Below are positions 1 through 6,250 of a stretch of DNA of 6,293 nt, one piece after another. The stretch is from Flavobacteriaceae bacterium (GTDB taxonomy: Bacteria; Bacteroidota; Bacteroidia; Flavobacteriales; Flavobacteriaceae). The stretch spans positions 1-6,293 of the forward strand of contig JAQWFV010000135.1 in assembly GCA_029238555.1 (NCBI GenBank). Direction: 5' to 3'. A program made the translations under genes and the position numbers. Each line of letters starts with the position of its first letter. Position 1 is the stretch's first letter. The notes under the pieces were generated by a model, which saw nothing but the letters and a program-made list of their open reading frames with translations, made no database searches and was not told the DNA's origin.

Positions 1-78
1 TGCCCACCGTAAAGACAAATTAAATTTGTTTTTAAATAGTTCTTTTTGACTTTAGTGTACAATTAGGTGAACACATAT

Positions 79-105
79 CGTTAAAAGTGTTTTAAAGCGT
101 TAAAA
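79..105. repeat. Short direct repeat CGTTAAAA, two copies
   Basis: CGTTAAAA occurs at 79-86 and again at 98-105, 19 bp apart, just left of the tRNA-like fragment at 131-147. Short direct repeats near the end of an integrated element can be arm-type binding sites for a tyrosine recombinase. In DNA this AT-rich, however, an 8-base repeat can easily arise by chance. The repeat is directly visible; any function is speculative. Confidence 0.25.
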
Positions 106-130
106 TATAGTGGGTTACAGAATTTTAATT

Positions 131-147
131 AATCCTGCCACCCCGAC
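131..147 (+). other. 3' end fragment of a tRNA-Pro-like gene, possible att site
   Basis: The bases AATCCTGCCACCCCGAC read as the 3' part of a tRNA: end of the T loop, 3' half of the T stem (CCTGC), 3' acceptor strand (CACCCCG), then discriminator A. An acceptor ending in G72 implies a C1:G72 first pair, which is characteristic of tRNA-Pro, and from memory this matches Bacteroidota tRNA-Pro 3' ends. No 5' partner (CGGGGTG), D arm or anticodon arm is present upstream, so this is not a functional tRNA gene. A terminator follows immediately, as it would behind an intact tRNA. Inference: this is the distal attachment site of an element integrated in a tRNA-Pro gene, with the element to the left. 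A decayed tRNA gene is the alternative. Confidence 0.55.
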
Positions 148-181
148 AAAAAAAACCAACTACTTTGTAGTTGGTTTTTTT
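148..181. terminator. Bidirectional rho-independent terminator
   Basis: CCAACTAC (156-163) and GTAGTTGG (167-174) form a perfect 8-bp stem with a three-base TTT loop. An A-run (148-155) precedes it and a T-run (175-181) follows it, so the hairpin has a U tract in either direction. On the minus strand it lies 27 bases beyond the stop of the glycosylase gene at 208 and is the natural end of the dehydrogenase operon. On the plus strand it would end any transcript entering from the left, as expected behind a tRNA gene. Confidence 0.85.
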
Positions 182-207
182 GTTTTAATCTGGTTTAAAT
201 CGGTTAA

Positions 208-774
208 CTATCCTTTAGTCGCCAATAGTAGTAAACAAGCAGCAGATCTGTGGGGTTGCCATTCAGCGGTCTTTTTTTTGACCTTTCCAGGAGTGAAAGG
301 TGCTTCTTGAGGGAAATAGTGCTCTAATAGTTTTCTGAGGTGATAATCTTTAGACGGAAATACATCTGTTCTTTTGAGCGTATATATGAGAATCATGTCT
401 GCTGTCCAATCACTTACGCCTTTTATTTGGGTTAAAGTTTGCCTGACTTCTTGATCGCTTAAAGTAGAGAAGTCTATTGTTTGATCAGTGAAAAAATCCA
501 GAATGCACAATAGGCTCTCATACTTCTGAATACTCAGCTTTTGTTTCAGTAGGCCCATACTTTCAAAGATCTCAAAATTTTCAAGTGTCAGCAATTTTAA
601 ACCAGCTAGCTGAAGCATTTTCTCAAAAGTCTTTTTACTGCTTCTGTAGTGTATTTGTTGCTCTACTATACAGCTAATCAGATCATGAAAGACAGATTGA
701 GTACTTTCAATATCTGTTATTTTATAACTATTACTGAGAGTTTGTAACACAGGGTCTTTAAACATGGATTTCAT
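208..774 (-). CDS. AlkA-type DNA-3-methyladenine glycosylase (HhH-GPD superfamily)
   Basis: This is a 188-residue helix-hairpin-helix DNA glycosylase. It is expected to cut damaged bases, such as 3-methyladenine and related alkylated or etheno purines, from DNA in base excision repair in the cytoplasm. An N-terminal helical segment carries the family QQ motif (IVEQQIHY, about 36-43). The HhH element LTQIKGVSDWTADMIL spans 114-129, with W123 in the position of a conserved AlkA base-pocket tryptophan. The following SKDYHLRK places D143 as the catalytic aspartate, matching the DDYLIK segment of AlkA. EWQPHRSAA (171-179) matches the late AlkA segment. The protein lacks the extra N-terminal domain of E. 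coli AlkA, so it belongs to the compact form of about 190-210 residues. The start lies 12 bp after the upstream dehydrogenase stop, so the two are probably co-transcribed. M4 is an alternative start. The family is secure; the lesion range is inferred. Confidence 0.88.
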   Translation of the reverse strand: MKSMFKDPVLQTLSNSYKITDIESTQSVFHDLISCIVEQQIHYRSSKKTFEKMLQLAGLKLLTLENFEIFESMGLLKQKLSIQKYESLLCILDFFTDQTIDFSTLSDQEVRQTLTQIKGVSDWTADMILIYTLKRTDVFPSKDYHLRKLLEHYFPQEAPFTPGKVKKKTAEWQPHRSAACLLLLATKG

Positions 775-786
775 AACAATAAGCCC

Positions 787-2184
787 TTAAAACCACTTAG
801 TGGTCCATTCGCTGAGTTTCTTTTTGAATGGGGTGTATGGGGGCATGAGCATTTCAACGGCACTGAAGCTAAATTGCTTTAAAATGCTTCGTTGATTGGA
901 GAATTCTTGAAATCCATAATACCCATGAGCCTTTCCTATACCGCTATTATTACTCCCGCCAAAAGGGAGGTGGTGGTTGGAGTACTGCACCACACTGTGG
1001 TTTATTGCCGTACTTCCGGCTCTGGTATTATTAATGACTTTCTTGATGTGAGAGGGTTTTTTACTAAATATATAAAGCGCCAATGGTTTTTCACCAGCGT
1101 TTATGTAGTCTATGACCTTTTCTATTTCAGTGAATGTTTTGAGGGGTAGGATGGGACCAAAAATTTCATCTTTTAACAAAGTGGCATCGGCTGTTAAGCC
1201 AGAGATTAGAGTGGGGGAGATATAATTTTCAGAGGCCTCTACATGGCCGCCCATTTCAATGATTCCGCCATTCTTTTTCGCATCTTCTAAGTGATTTGCT
1301 AGTCTTTGGAAATGATTTTCATTCACAATGCGGCTGTAATCGGTAGATTGTGCTGCTTGTTCTGTGTAAAAATGGGTGGTGTGCTTTATAAAAGCTTTTA
1401 CAAAAGCGTCTTTGATGCTTTCATGTACCCATAAATAATCCGGTGCCACACAGATTTGGCCATTGTTTAAAAACTTACCCCAGGCAATCTTTTTTGCTGC
1501 TTGGTCAATATTTGCACTCGCGTCTACAATGGTGGGAGACTTACCACCTAGCTCTAAGGTCACTGAGCTGAGGTTTTTGGCAGCGGCATTCATGACAATT
1601 TTTCCTACTGCGGGTGATCCAGTAAAGAAAATATGATTGAAAGGCATTGATAACAGGGATTGTGCCACAGCCACGTCTCCTTGAAATAATGCTACTTCTT
1701 CTGGTTTGAATATACTTGCCACTATGTCTGCCATGACAGCAGCGGTATTTGGAGTCATTTCAGAGGGTTTGATCATGACGGTATTTCCTGCAGCAATTGC
1801 GGAAACTAGCGGACCAAAAGTGAGGTTTACAGGGAAGTTCCATGGAGAAATAATCAGGCAAACGCCCTTTGGCTCGTGATGTACATAGGCACTTGAGCCA
1901 ATAAATACAAGGGGTGACTTGACCCTTTGGGGTTGCATCCAGGATTTCAATTGTTTTTTAACGAGTTTAATCTCACTTATCACGGGGTGAATTTCGGTGA
2001 GATCTGTCTCTATAGCGGGTTTTTTAAAGTCTTTGTATAAGGCCTCTTGGAGTGGGTTCCTAAAGGTAGTTTCTAGGGCTTTTTTTAAAGCGTTTAAGCG
2101 ACTAATCCTTTGGGAAGCACTGCTGTTACCTAGTCTGTACTGGTACTGGCTTTGTACCTTAAAAATTTCTTGAATATCTTTCAT
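787..2184 (-). CDS. NAD(P)-dependent aldehyde dehydrogenase, class 3-like (ALDH3 type)
   Basis: This 465-residue aldehyde dehydrogenase should oxidise aldehydes to carboxylic acids with NAD(P). The full catalytic set is visible: PWNFP with N116 (oxyanion hole), IKPSE with K139 (cofactor), FFTGS at 186-190, general base E211 in ELGGKSP, nucleophile C245 in NNGQICVAPD, and E340 in EIFGP. LPFGGSNNSGIGKAHG lies near 406-420. The length of about 465, the NGQICVAPDY active site and the C-terminal PPYTPFKKK segment (448-456) point to the ALDH3 group, which handles medium- and long-chain or aromatic aldehydes. The C-terminus (about 440-465) is hydrophobic and basic and might touch membrane, but it has no clear transmembrane helix. 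The gene follows DUF779 after 73 bp and precedes the glycosylase by 12 bp. Enzyme class is secure; the substrate cannot be read from the sequence. Confidence 0.93.
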   Translation of the reverse strand: MKDIQEIFKVQSQYQYRLGNSSASQRISRLNALKKALETTFRNPLQEALYKDFKKPAIETDLTEIHPVISEIKLVKKQLKSWMQPQRVKSPLVFIGSSAYVHHEPKGVCLIISPWNFPVNLTFGPLVSAIAAGNTVMIKPSEMTPNTAAVMADIVASIFKPEEVALFQGDVAVAQSLLSMPFNHIFFTGSPAVGKIVMNAAAKNLSSVTLELGGKSPTIVDASANIDQAAKKIAWGKFLNNGQICVAPDYLWVHESIKDAFVKAFIKHTTHFYTEQAAQSTDYSRIVNENHFQRLANHLEDAKKNGGIIEMGGHVEASENYISPTLISGLTADATLLKDEIFGPILPLKTFTEIEKVIDYINAGEKPLALYIFSKKPSHIKKVINNTRAGSTAINHSVVQYSNHHLPFGGSNNSGIGKAHGYYGFQEFSNQRSILKQFSFSAVEMLMPPYTPFKKKLSEWTTKWF

Positions 2185-2257
2185 AGCGTTAAAAACTTAA
2201 AGGTATGTTTTTTAAAGCTAGTTTGTAAACAACTTTTTTATAGACATTGCTCCAGAA

Positions 2258-2617
2258 TTACGTGGCTTTATTAAAATAAGCGGTTTCCTCTTCGTTTAAA
2301 AGTCTTGAGTGAATAATAAACCTGAGTCCTAAAGGTATTTCTAAAGAAAAACTCGCTCCCCTACCTTCGGTGATATCTACCGTTAGGTGGGTGTGCTTCC
2401 AATATTCATATTGGTCTTGATTCATATAGTATTTAATACCTGCTATTTCTCCAAGTAATATATCACTATCATCTAAGTAAAAATCATCTGCTGGTAAAAG
2501 CATGGGCGAAGAACCGTCACAACAACCACCACTTTGATGAAAAATAAGCGTAGGATTCTTCTCTTGTATTTGAGCAACAATGGTAGCTGCTTGTTCGGTA
2601 ATTGCGACTCTATTCAT
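2258..2617 (-). CDS. DUF779 domain protein linked to aldehyde dehydrogenase
   Basis: This 119-residue soluble protein fits the DUF779 family. Its hallmarks are HQSGGCCDGSSPM at 27-39, with paired C32 and C33, and EGRGASFSLEIPLGLRFIIH at 84-103, followed by SRLLNEEE. A KHTHL stretch (74-78) adds two histidines, so a metal- or thiol-based role is conceivable but unproven. Family members are repeatedly found beside ALDH genes (for example Rv0459 next to the ALDH Rv0458 in Mycobacterium tuberculosis), and no biochemical function is known to me. Here the gene sits between two dehydrogenase genes, 67 bp after the first, with an intrinsic terminator in that gap. I see no signal peptide or membrane segment. 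An accessory role to the dehydrogenase, such as cofactor, thiol or redox protection, is inference from gene linkage. Confidence 0.87.
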   Translation of the reverse strand: MNRVAITEQAATIVAQIQEKNPTLIFHQSGGCCDGSSPMLLPADDFYLDDSDILLGEIAGIKYYMNQDQYEYWKHTHLTVDITEGRGASFSLEIPLGLRFIIHSRLLNEEETAYFNKAT

Positions 2618-2637
2618 ATTTTTATTTTAAAAATAAT

Positions 2638-2668
2638 AAAAAAAGGCTGGAATTCTCCAGCCTTTTTT
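2638..2668 (-). terminator. Intrinsic terminator inside the aldehyde operon
   Basis: GGCTGGA (2645-2651) and TCCAGCC (2656-2662) form a 7-bp GC-rich stem around an ATTC loop, flanked by seven A (2638-2644) and six T (2663-2668). On the minus strand the stem is reached 22 bases after the AldB-type stop codon and is followed by a U tract. It should end most transcripts from that gene before DUF779, whose start is only 20 bp further on. It works equally well on paper in the plus direction. Confidence 0.85.
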
Positions 2669-2684
2669 GTGTTAGAACTAATCT

Positions 2685-4184
2685 CTAAAAGAACCCTAAT
2701 TTGTTCTTGTCATAAGATATAAGCATGTTTTTATTTTGTCTGTAGTGATCCATCATCATGAGGTGGGTTTCCCTTCCGAATCCAGATTTTTTATACCCTC
2801 CAAACGGTGCATGTGCAGGATAAGCGTGGTAACAATTTACCCAAACCCTTCCAGCTTCTATGGCTCTTGGAATTTGATACAATTGGTGTGCGTCTCTTGA
2901 CCAAACACCTGCTCCAAGACCGTATAAAGTGTCATTAGCTATTTCAATGGCTTCTGCTTCATCTTTAAATTTTGTGACACAAACCACTGGGCCAAATATC
3001 TCTTCTTGAAATACCCTCATTTTGTTGTGTCCCTCTAGTATAGTGGGTTGTATATAGAAACCATTGGCATTTTCTCCTGAAAGAGAAGCTGCGCTACCAC
3101 CACATAAAACTTTTGCTCCTTCTTCTACCCCAATCTTGAGATAGGATTGAATTTTTTCATATTGGTCATTGGATGCTTGTGCTCCTACCATGGTGTTTAC
3201 GTCATATGGGTTTTCTTGAACGATGGCTTTTGTTCTAGCGACCACTCTTTCCATAAAGGCGTCATAAATGTCTTCTTGAACCAATAACCTAGATGGACAG
3301 GTACATACTTCTCCTTGATTAAACGCAAATAAAACAGCCCCTTCTATGGCTTTGTCTAGGAAAGCGTCGTCGTGATCCATGACGCTATTGAAAAATATAT
3401 TTGGAGATTTACCTCCTAATTCCATAGTCACAGGATTTAGATTTTTTGAAGCGTATTGCATAATTAACTGACCTGTTGTAGTTTCTCCTGTAAAGGCTAC
3501 TTTGTCTACTTTTGCACTAGAAGCTAATGGTTTTCCTGCCTCTGGACCAAATCCATGTACTACATTTAATACGCCTGGAGGAAACACTTCTGCAATTTTT
3601 TCCATCAGTAGGGTAGCGGTAGAAGGGGTCTGCTCTGCTGGCTTTAAAACCACACAGTTCCCTGTTGCTAGGGCAGGGGGTAATTTCCATGAAAGCATTA
3701 GTAGTGGGAAATTCCAAGGAATAATTTGCCCTACTACACCGAGCGGTTCTTTTATATTTAAGGATAGGGTGTTTTGGTCTAGTTCAGAGGCGGTTCCTTC
3801 TTCTGCTCGAATGCAAGATGCAAAATACCTCCAATGATCTGCAGAAAGAGGAATGTCTGCATTTAAAGTTTCTCTTATTGGTTTTCCATTGTCACAGGTT
3901 TCTACTAAGGCAAATTCTTCCAAATTTGCTTCAATAATGTCTGCTACTTTGTTGAGCATTGTGGCTCTTTCCGTGACAGATGTGTTGCCCCATGCTTTTT
4001 TTGCAGCGTTTGCAGCATCTAAAGCAGCGTCTACATCTTCTTGTTGTGATCTAGGGTATTTAGCAATAATACTGTTATCTATTGGGGATCTATTTTCAAA
4101 GTATTGGCCTCCTACAGGGGCCACAAATTTTCCATTTATAAAGTTTCCGTAGGATTCTTTAAAGCTCGGTTTAGAATAACTCAT
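2685..4184 (-). CDS. aldB: Acetaldehyde/aldehyde dehydrogenase, AldB/ExaC type
   Basis: This 499-residue NAD(P)-dependent aldehyde dehydrogenase probably converts acetaldehyde or other short aldehydes to acids. The motifs are complete: IIPWNFP with N158, LKPAEQTP with K181, AFTGETTTG at 230-238, E255 in MELGGKSP, nucleophile C294 in [12 protein letters not shown], and E395 in EEIFGP. The GEVCTCPSR active site, with a second cysteine two residues on (C296), marks the AldB/ExaC/AcoD branch. The C-terminal [15 protein letters not shown] is also typical, and the length matches the usual 495-512. The gene is first in the minus-strand operon and is divergent from an AraC regulator across 146 bp, with a -7 box at 4242-4249. 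A DUF779 gene follows, as seen for related dehydrogenases elsewhere. In other bacteria this branch serves ethanol or acetoin breakdown or stationary-phase aldehyde removal. Which applies here is unknown. Confidence 0.94.
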   Translation of the reverse strand: MSYSKPSFKESYGNFINGKFVAPVGGQYFENRSPIDNSIIAKYPRSQQEDVDAALDAANAAKKAWGNTSVTERATMLNKVADIIEANLEEFALVETCDNGKPIRETLNADIPLSADHWRYFASCIRAEEGTASELDQNTLSLNIKEPLGVVGQIIPWNFPLLMLSWKLPPALATGNCVVLKPAEQTPSTATLLMEKIAEVFPPGVLNVVHGFGPEAGKPLASSAKVDKVAFTGETTTGQLIMQYASKNLNPVTMELGGKSPNIFFNSVMDHDDAFLDKAIEGAVLFAFNQGEVCTCPSRLLVQEDIYDAFMERVVARTKAIVQENPYDVNTMVGAQASNDQYEKIQSYLKIGVEEGAKVLCGGSAASLSGENANGFYIQPTILEGHNKMRVFQEEIFGPVVCVTKFKDEAEAIEIANDTLYGLGAGVWSRDAHQLYQIPRAIEAGRVWVNCYHAYPAHAPFGGYKKSGFGRETHLMMMDHYRQNKNMLISYDKNKLGFF

Positions 4185-4241
4185 ATGATATAAAATAATT
4201 AATGATTAGTGAGCTAGTATTTTCTTAATACTGCAATAAAT

Positions 4242-4249
4242 CAAATGTA
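4242..4249 (-). promoter_or_regulatory. Bacteroidota -7 box for the aldehyde dehydrogenase operon
   Basis: CAAATGTA on the plus strand reads TACATTTG on the minus strand, a full match to the Bacteroidota -7 consensus TAnnTTTG. It lies 57 bp upstream of the AldB-type start codon, implying a leader of roughly 50 nt. No TTG (-33) is found at the expected distance of about 17-23 bp upstream (4267-4275). A missing -33 element fits a promoter that needs an activator, such as the divergent AraC protein. The match is visible; its use is inferred. Confidence 0.5.
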
Positions 4250-4284
4250 TTTATATGAAGTGTTTAATAATGATATGTATTTAT
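4245..4284. repeat. Direct repeat ATGTATTTAT in the divergent promoter region
   Basis: ATGTATTTAT occurs at 4245-4254 and 4275-4284, offset by 30 bp, close to three helical turns. The left copy overlaps the proposed -7 box and the right copy lies upstream of it. AraC-family proteins often bind direct repeats on one face of the DNA, so these are candidate operator half-sites for the neighbouring regulator. The spacer is extremely AT-rich, so chance is a real alternative. Confidence 0.35.
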
Positions 4285-4330
4285 TATTAAATTGAACATA
4301 TCTATCATTTTATTTTTATACATTTAGTTT

Positions 4331-5257
4331 ATGTTTTCAGATAAAATTTTACAAAACCATAGACAAAATAGAAAGCTCACCACCTTAGTGGAGCAAAGAA
4401 CTACCTACAATGCAGACTACTCAGAGTTAAATATTTTTGAAACTCATAAAGTGGCTAGTCAGGTTTCTCTCACTTTTGACTTTCCTGTAATAGCTAGTAT
4501 GATTACAGGGAAAAAACATATGCATTTGGAAGGAATGCCCTCTTTTGATTTTTTACCTGGTGAATCTGTTATAATGCCCTCTGGTGCTCCCATGGTGATT
4601 GATTTCCCAGTAGCTTCTATGGAAAATCCTACGCAGTGCTTGGCCTTGGGAATAGATGAGCATAAAATTCAAGAAGTGGTGGGGAAGTTTAATGATTTTA
4701 CTGCTATTGAGTCTGAAAATAATCAATGGTCATTAGATAAAAACACCTCTCATTTACTTCATGATCAGGATGTAAACGTATTGGTTCACAGACTTATTCA
4801 GACCTTTGTAAACAATACGAACTCCAAGGATGTATTGTTAGATTTAATGATTCAAGAATTAGTAGTTAGACTTTTACAAACCAAAGCAAAACACTTATTA
4901 ATTTCTTCTAAAAGTTCCTTAACAAAGGATTCTAGAATGGGAGCTGTGATTCAATATATTAAAGAGAATCTAACCAAAAGAGATCTGAGTGTAAATGTAC
5001 TGGCAGACAAAGCGTGTATGAGCGCTTCTCATTTTCATAAAAAATTTAAAAACACCTTAGGGATTTCTCCTATTGACTATTTAAATAACGAAAAAATAAA
5101 ATTTTCAAAGAGGCTTATTAGGGATAGAAAGGACCTTCCGTTAAATGAAGTGGCTTTTTTATCGGGTTTTAATAATGTAAGTTATTTTAATAGAAAGTTT
5201 AAGGAATTTGAGCAACTGACCCCTAGTAGATATAAAAGGAGTATCTATACCACTTAA
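4331..5257 (+). CDS. AraC-family transcriptional regulator (AraC_N type sensor domain)
   Basis: This 308-residue DNA-binding regulator has an N-terminal sensing half (about 20-180) resembling the AraC_N domain (PF06719 type). That half includes a cupin-like stretch around 44-95 with FLPGESVIMPSGAP at 74-87. The C-terminal half holds the two AraC helix-turn-helix units: LSVNVLADKACMSASHFHKKF at 219-239, and LNEVAFLSGFNNVSYFNRKF at 271-290, followed by the usual TPSRYKR (297-303). The length is normal for the family. It is divergent from the AldB-type dehydrogenase, so it is the likely activator of that operon. The ligand is unknown, with an aldehyde or related metabolite inferred from context. 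The start gives the full family length. Its best promoter-like match (TACATTTA, 4319-4326) lies only 4 bp before the ATG. The stop codon abuts the convergent GyrI-like gene with no spacer. Confidence 0.92.
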   Translation: MFSDKILQNHRQNRKLTTLVEQRTTYNADYSELNIFETHKVASQVSLTFDFPVIASMITGKKHMHLEGMPSFDFLPGESVIMPSGAPMVIDFPVASMENPTQCLALGIDEHKIQEVVGKFNDFTAIESENNQWSLDKNTSHLLHDQDVNVLVHRLIQTFVNNTNSKDVLLDLMIQELVVRLLQTKAKHLLISSKSSLTKDSRMGAVIQYIKENLTKRDLSVNVLADKACMSASHFHKKFKNTLGISPIDYLNNEKIKFSKRLIRDRKDLPLNEVAFLSGFNNVSYFNRKFKEFEQLTPSRYKRSIYTT

Positions 5258-5719
5258 TTATTTTTGATTCACGGGTATATACATACTCACCAAACATTTT
5301 TTCTCTGGGTGGGATTGGTAATCATTGTGGTATATTTCAAATGGATCCTGACCACTAGGTCGGTAGCCATTGGCATTCATCCAGCCGAATAAACTAGCCC
5401 ATGAACTGGAGAATTCATGAATGCCAATTTCAAAATCACCTATAATACAAGTGGCCGCATTTACTGTAATAGGATCTAAAAAAGGCGCTTCTAAAACTTT
5501 AGATTTCGTAATGCACGCACTCATCCTAACCTCATTGGCTGGTGTGTCTCTAAAGCTGTCATGAAAAATGGTGAGAATTTTTGTCTGAGGATCTGACAAA
5601 ACTCCTTTTTCCATAGCCAAGTGAACCACCTTTGTTAAAGCAGTTGAGAGGTTTTCTGCCCCTACACATGGGTTTGCGAATAAAGATAAAGCGCTTATTT
5701 CTTGAACACTTACTTGCAT
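5258..5719 (-). CDS. Stand-alone GyrI-like (effector-binding) domain protein
   Basis: This 153-residue protein consists of a single GyrI-like / SOUL-type small-molecule-binding domain (PF06445 type), without the AraC or MerR DNA-binding half often fused to it. Visible features are NEVRMSACI at 62-70, GDFEIGIHEFSSSWASLFGW at 94-113, NGYRPSGQDPFEIYHND at 116-132 with the conserved acidic E128 in the ligand-pocket position, and a final CLVSMYIPV at 142-150. Known members bind cationic drugs, inhibit DNA gyrase, or hydrolyse certain toxic cyclopropane compounds. None of these can be assigned from the sequence alone. It has no signal peptide and is probably cytoplasmic. It follows the membrane protein gene by 7 bp and is likely co-transcribed with it. 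It converges on the AraC gene with no intervening bases, so a ligand-sensing link to that regulator is possible but unproven. Confidence 0.8.
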   Translation of the reverse strand: MQVSVQEISALSLFANPCVGAENLSTALTKVVHLAMEKGVLSDPQTKILTIFHDSFRDTPANEVRMSACITKSKVLEAPFLDPITVNAATCIIGDFEIGIHEFSSSWASLFGWMNANGYRPSGQDPFEIYHNDYQSHPEKKCLVSMYIPVNQK

Positions 5720-5726
5720 GATTTTA

Positions 5727-6182
5727 TTATTTTGATGAGAATTCTAACACCTTATTCTCTTTTTTTAAGGACTTATCTTTCAGTGCTCCCAATGCCATTC
5801 CTACAGATATGCCTACCCCTAAACCTATAGAAAGACCTATGCTAGGGTGAATACTGAGTCCTATGGTTTGTCCTAGTACCATGCCTAAGATCATGTAGAG
5901 TGTGGTGTAGTAACTACTTGTTACCCAACCGAAACGTTCTCGCAAAAACTTTTTAATCCTATGGAGTTTCTTCTTGTGCACAGCATAGGTGTTTTCTTCT
6001 GAAGCTTTTAATCGGTACCCTTTTAACTCTTGTTCAATGATATTTCTTTGACTTTCAGTCAGTGGCCTGTCAATTAAAATACTACAGAGTTGTGCAAAAT
6101 CTGTATAGGCTCTTATGTGAGATTTTCTAGTCGCTTCTTCGGTTTTATGCTCAAAGAAAGATTTTGTTTCTTCTAGGGTCAT
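5727..6182 (-). CDS. Small membrane protein with two Gly-rich helices, unknown function
   Basis: I do not recognise a named family for this 151-residue protein. Residues 1-85 are charged and probably helical, rich in Lys, Arg and Glu, and end in the basic stretch HKKKLHRIKKFLRERFG (69-85). Two hydrophobic segments follow, about 91-111 (YYTTLYMILGMVLGQTIGLSI) and 114-134, separated only by HP, which suggests a tight helical hairpin. The second helix is rich in Gly and Ser at short intervals (SIGLSIGLGVGISVGMALGA), a glycine-zipper-like packing pattern. The tail (135-151) is charged. By the positive-inside rule both ends are probably cytoplasmic. It is the first gene of a two-gene unit with the GyrI-like protein, 7 bp apart. 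It is a real gene by length, start and neighbours; the function is unknown. Confidence 0.75.
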   Translation of the reverse strand: MTLEETKSFFEHKTEEATRKSHIRAYTDFAQLCSILIDRPLTESQRNIIEQELKGYRLKASEENTYAVHKKKLHRIKKFLRERFGWVTSSYYTTLYMILGMVLGQTIGLSIHPSIGLSIGLGVGISVGMALGALKDKSLKKENKVLEFSSK

Positions 6183-6233
6183 TTAAATAATAGCTGTGTT
6201 AATTAGGGTCTAATATACTATTCTTTGTGGCCT

Positions 6234-6250
6234 TATAAAACGTTTTTATA
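6234..6250. repeat. Inverted repeat upstream of the membrane protein gene
   Basis: TATAAAA (6234-6240) and TTTTATA (6244-6250) are perfect 7-base inverted arms around CGT, about 52 bp upstream of the membrane protein start. The core AAAACGTTTT is itself a 10-base palindrome. It could be an operator in the promoter region of the two-gene unit, but I find no convincing -7/-33 pair there. AT-rich palindromes are common by chance. Confidence 0.3.

Noticed and set aside
2..49. Open frame on the plus strand from the left edge, 15 codons then TGA, possible end of a gene
   Set aside because: Too short to support. The composition is unremarkable and a 15-codon open stretch occurs by chance. It could be the last gene of an element to the left, but nothing confirms this.
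71..147. A complete tRNA gene ending at 147
   Set aside because: No CGGGGTG acceptor partner, D arm or anticodon arm is found upstream. Only the 3' 17 bases fit.
110..310. Plus-strand open frame of 66 codons
   Set aside because: It runs through the tRNA-like fragment and the terminator and overlaps the glycosylase gene on the other strand. It has no recognisable motif.
2198..2205. TACCTTTA on the minus strand as a separate promoter for the ALDH3-type gene
   Set aside because: It differs from TAnnTTTG at the last base, lies only about 14 bp from the start codon, and has no TTG at the right distance.
2214..2236. Imperfect hairpin (AAAG...GTTTGTAAAC...CTTT) after the DUF779 gene
   Set aside because: The stem is broken and AT-only in its core, and there is no U tract on the minus strand, so it is not a credible terminator for DUF779.
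3502..3837. Plus-strand open frame of 111 codons inside the AldB-type gene
   Set aside because: It is an antisense shadow of a gene with complete catalytic motifs. The same holds for the open frames at 3853-4152, 892-1149, 2534-2722 and the alternate minus frame 3517-3717.
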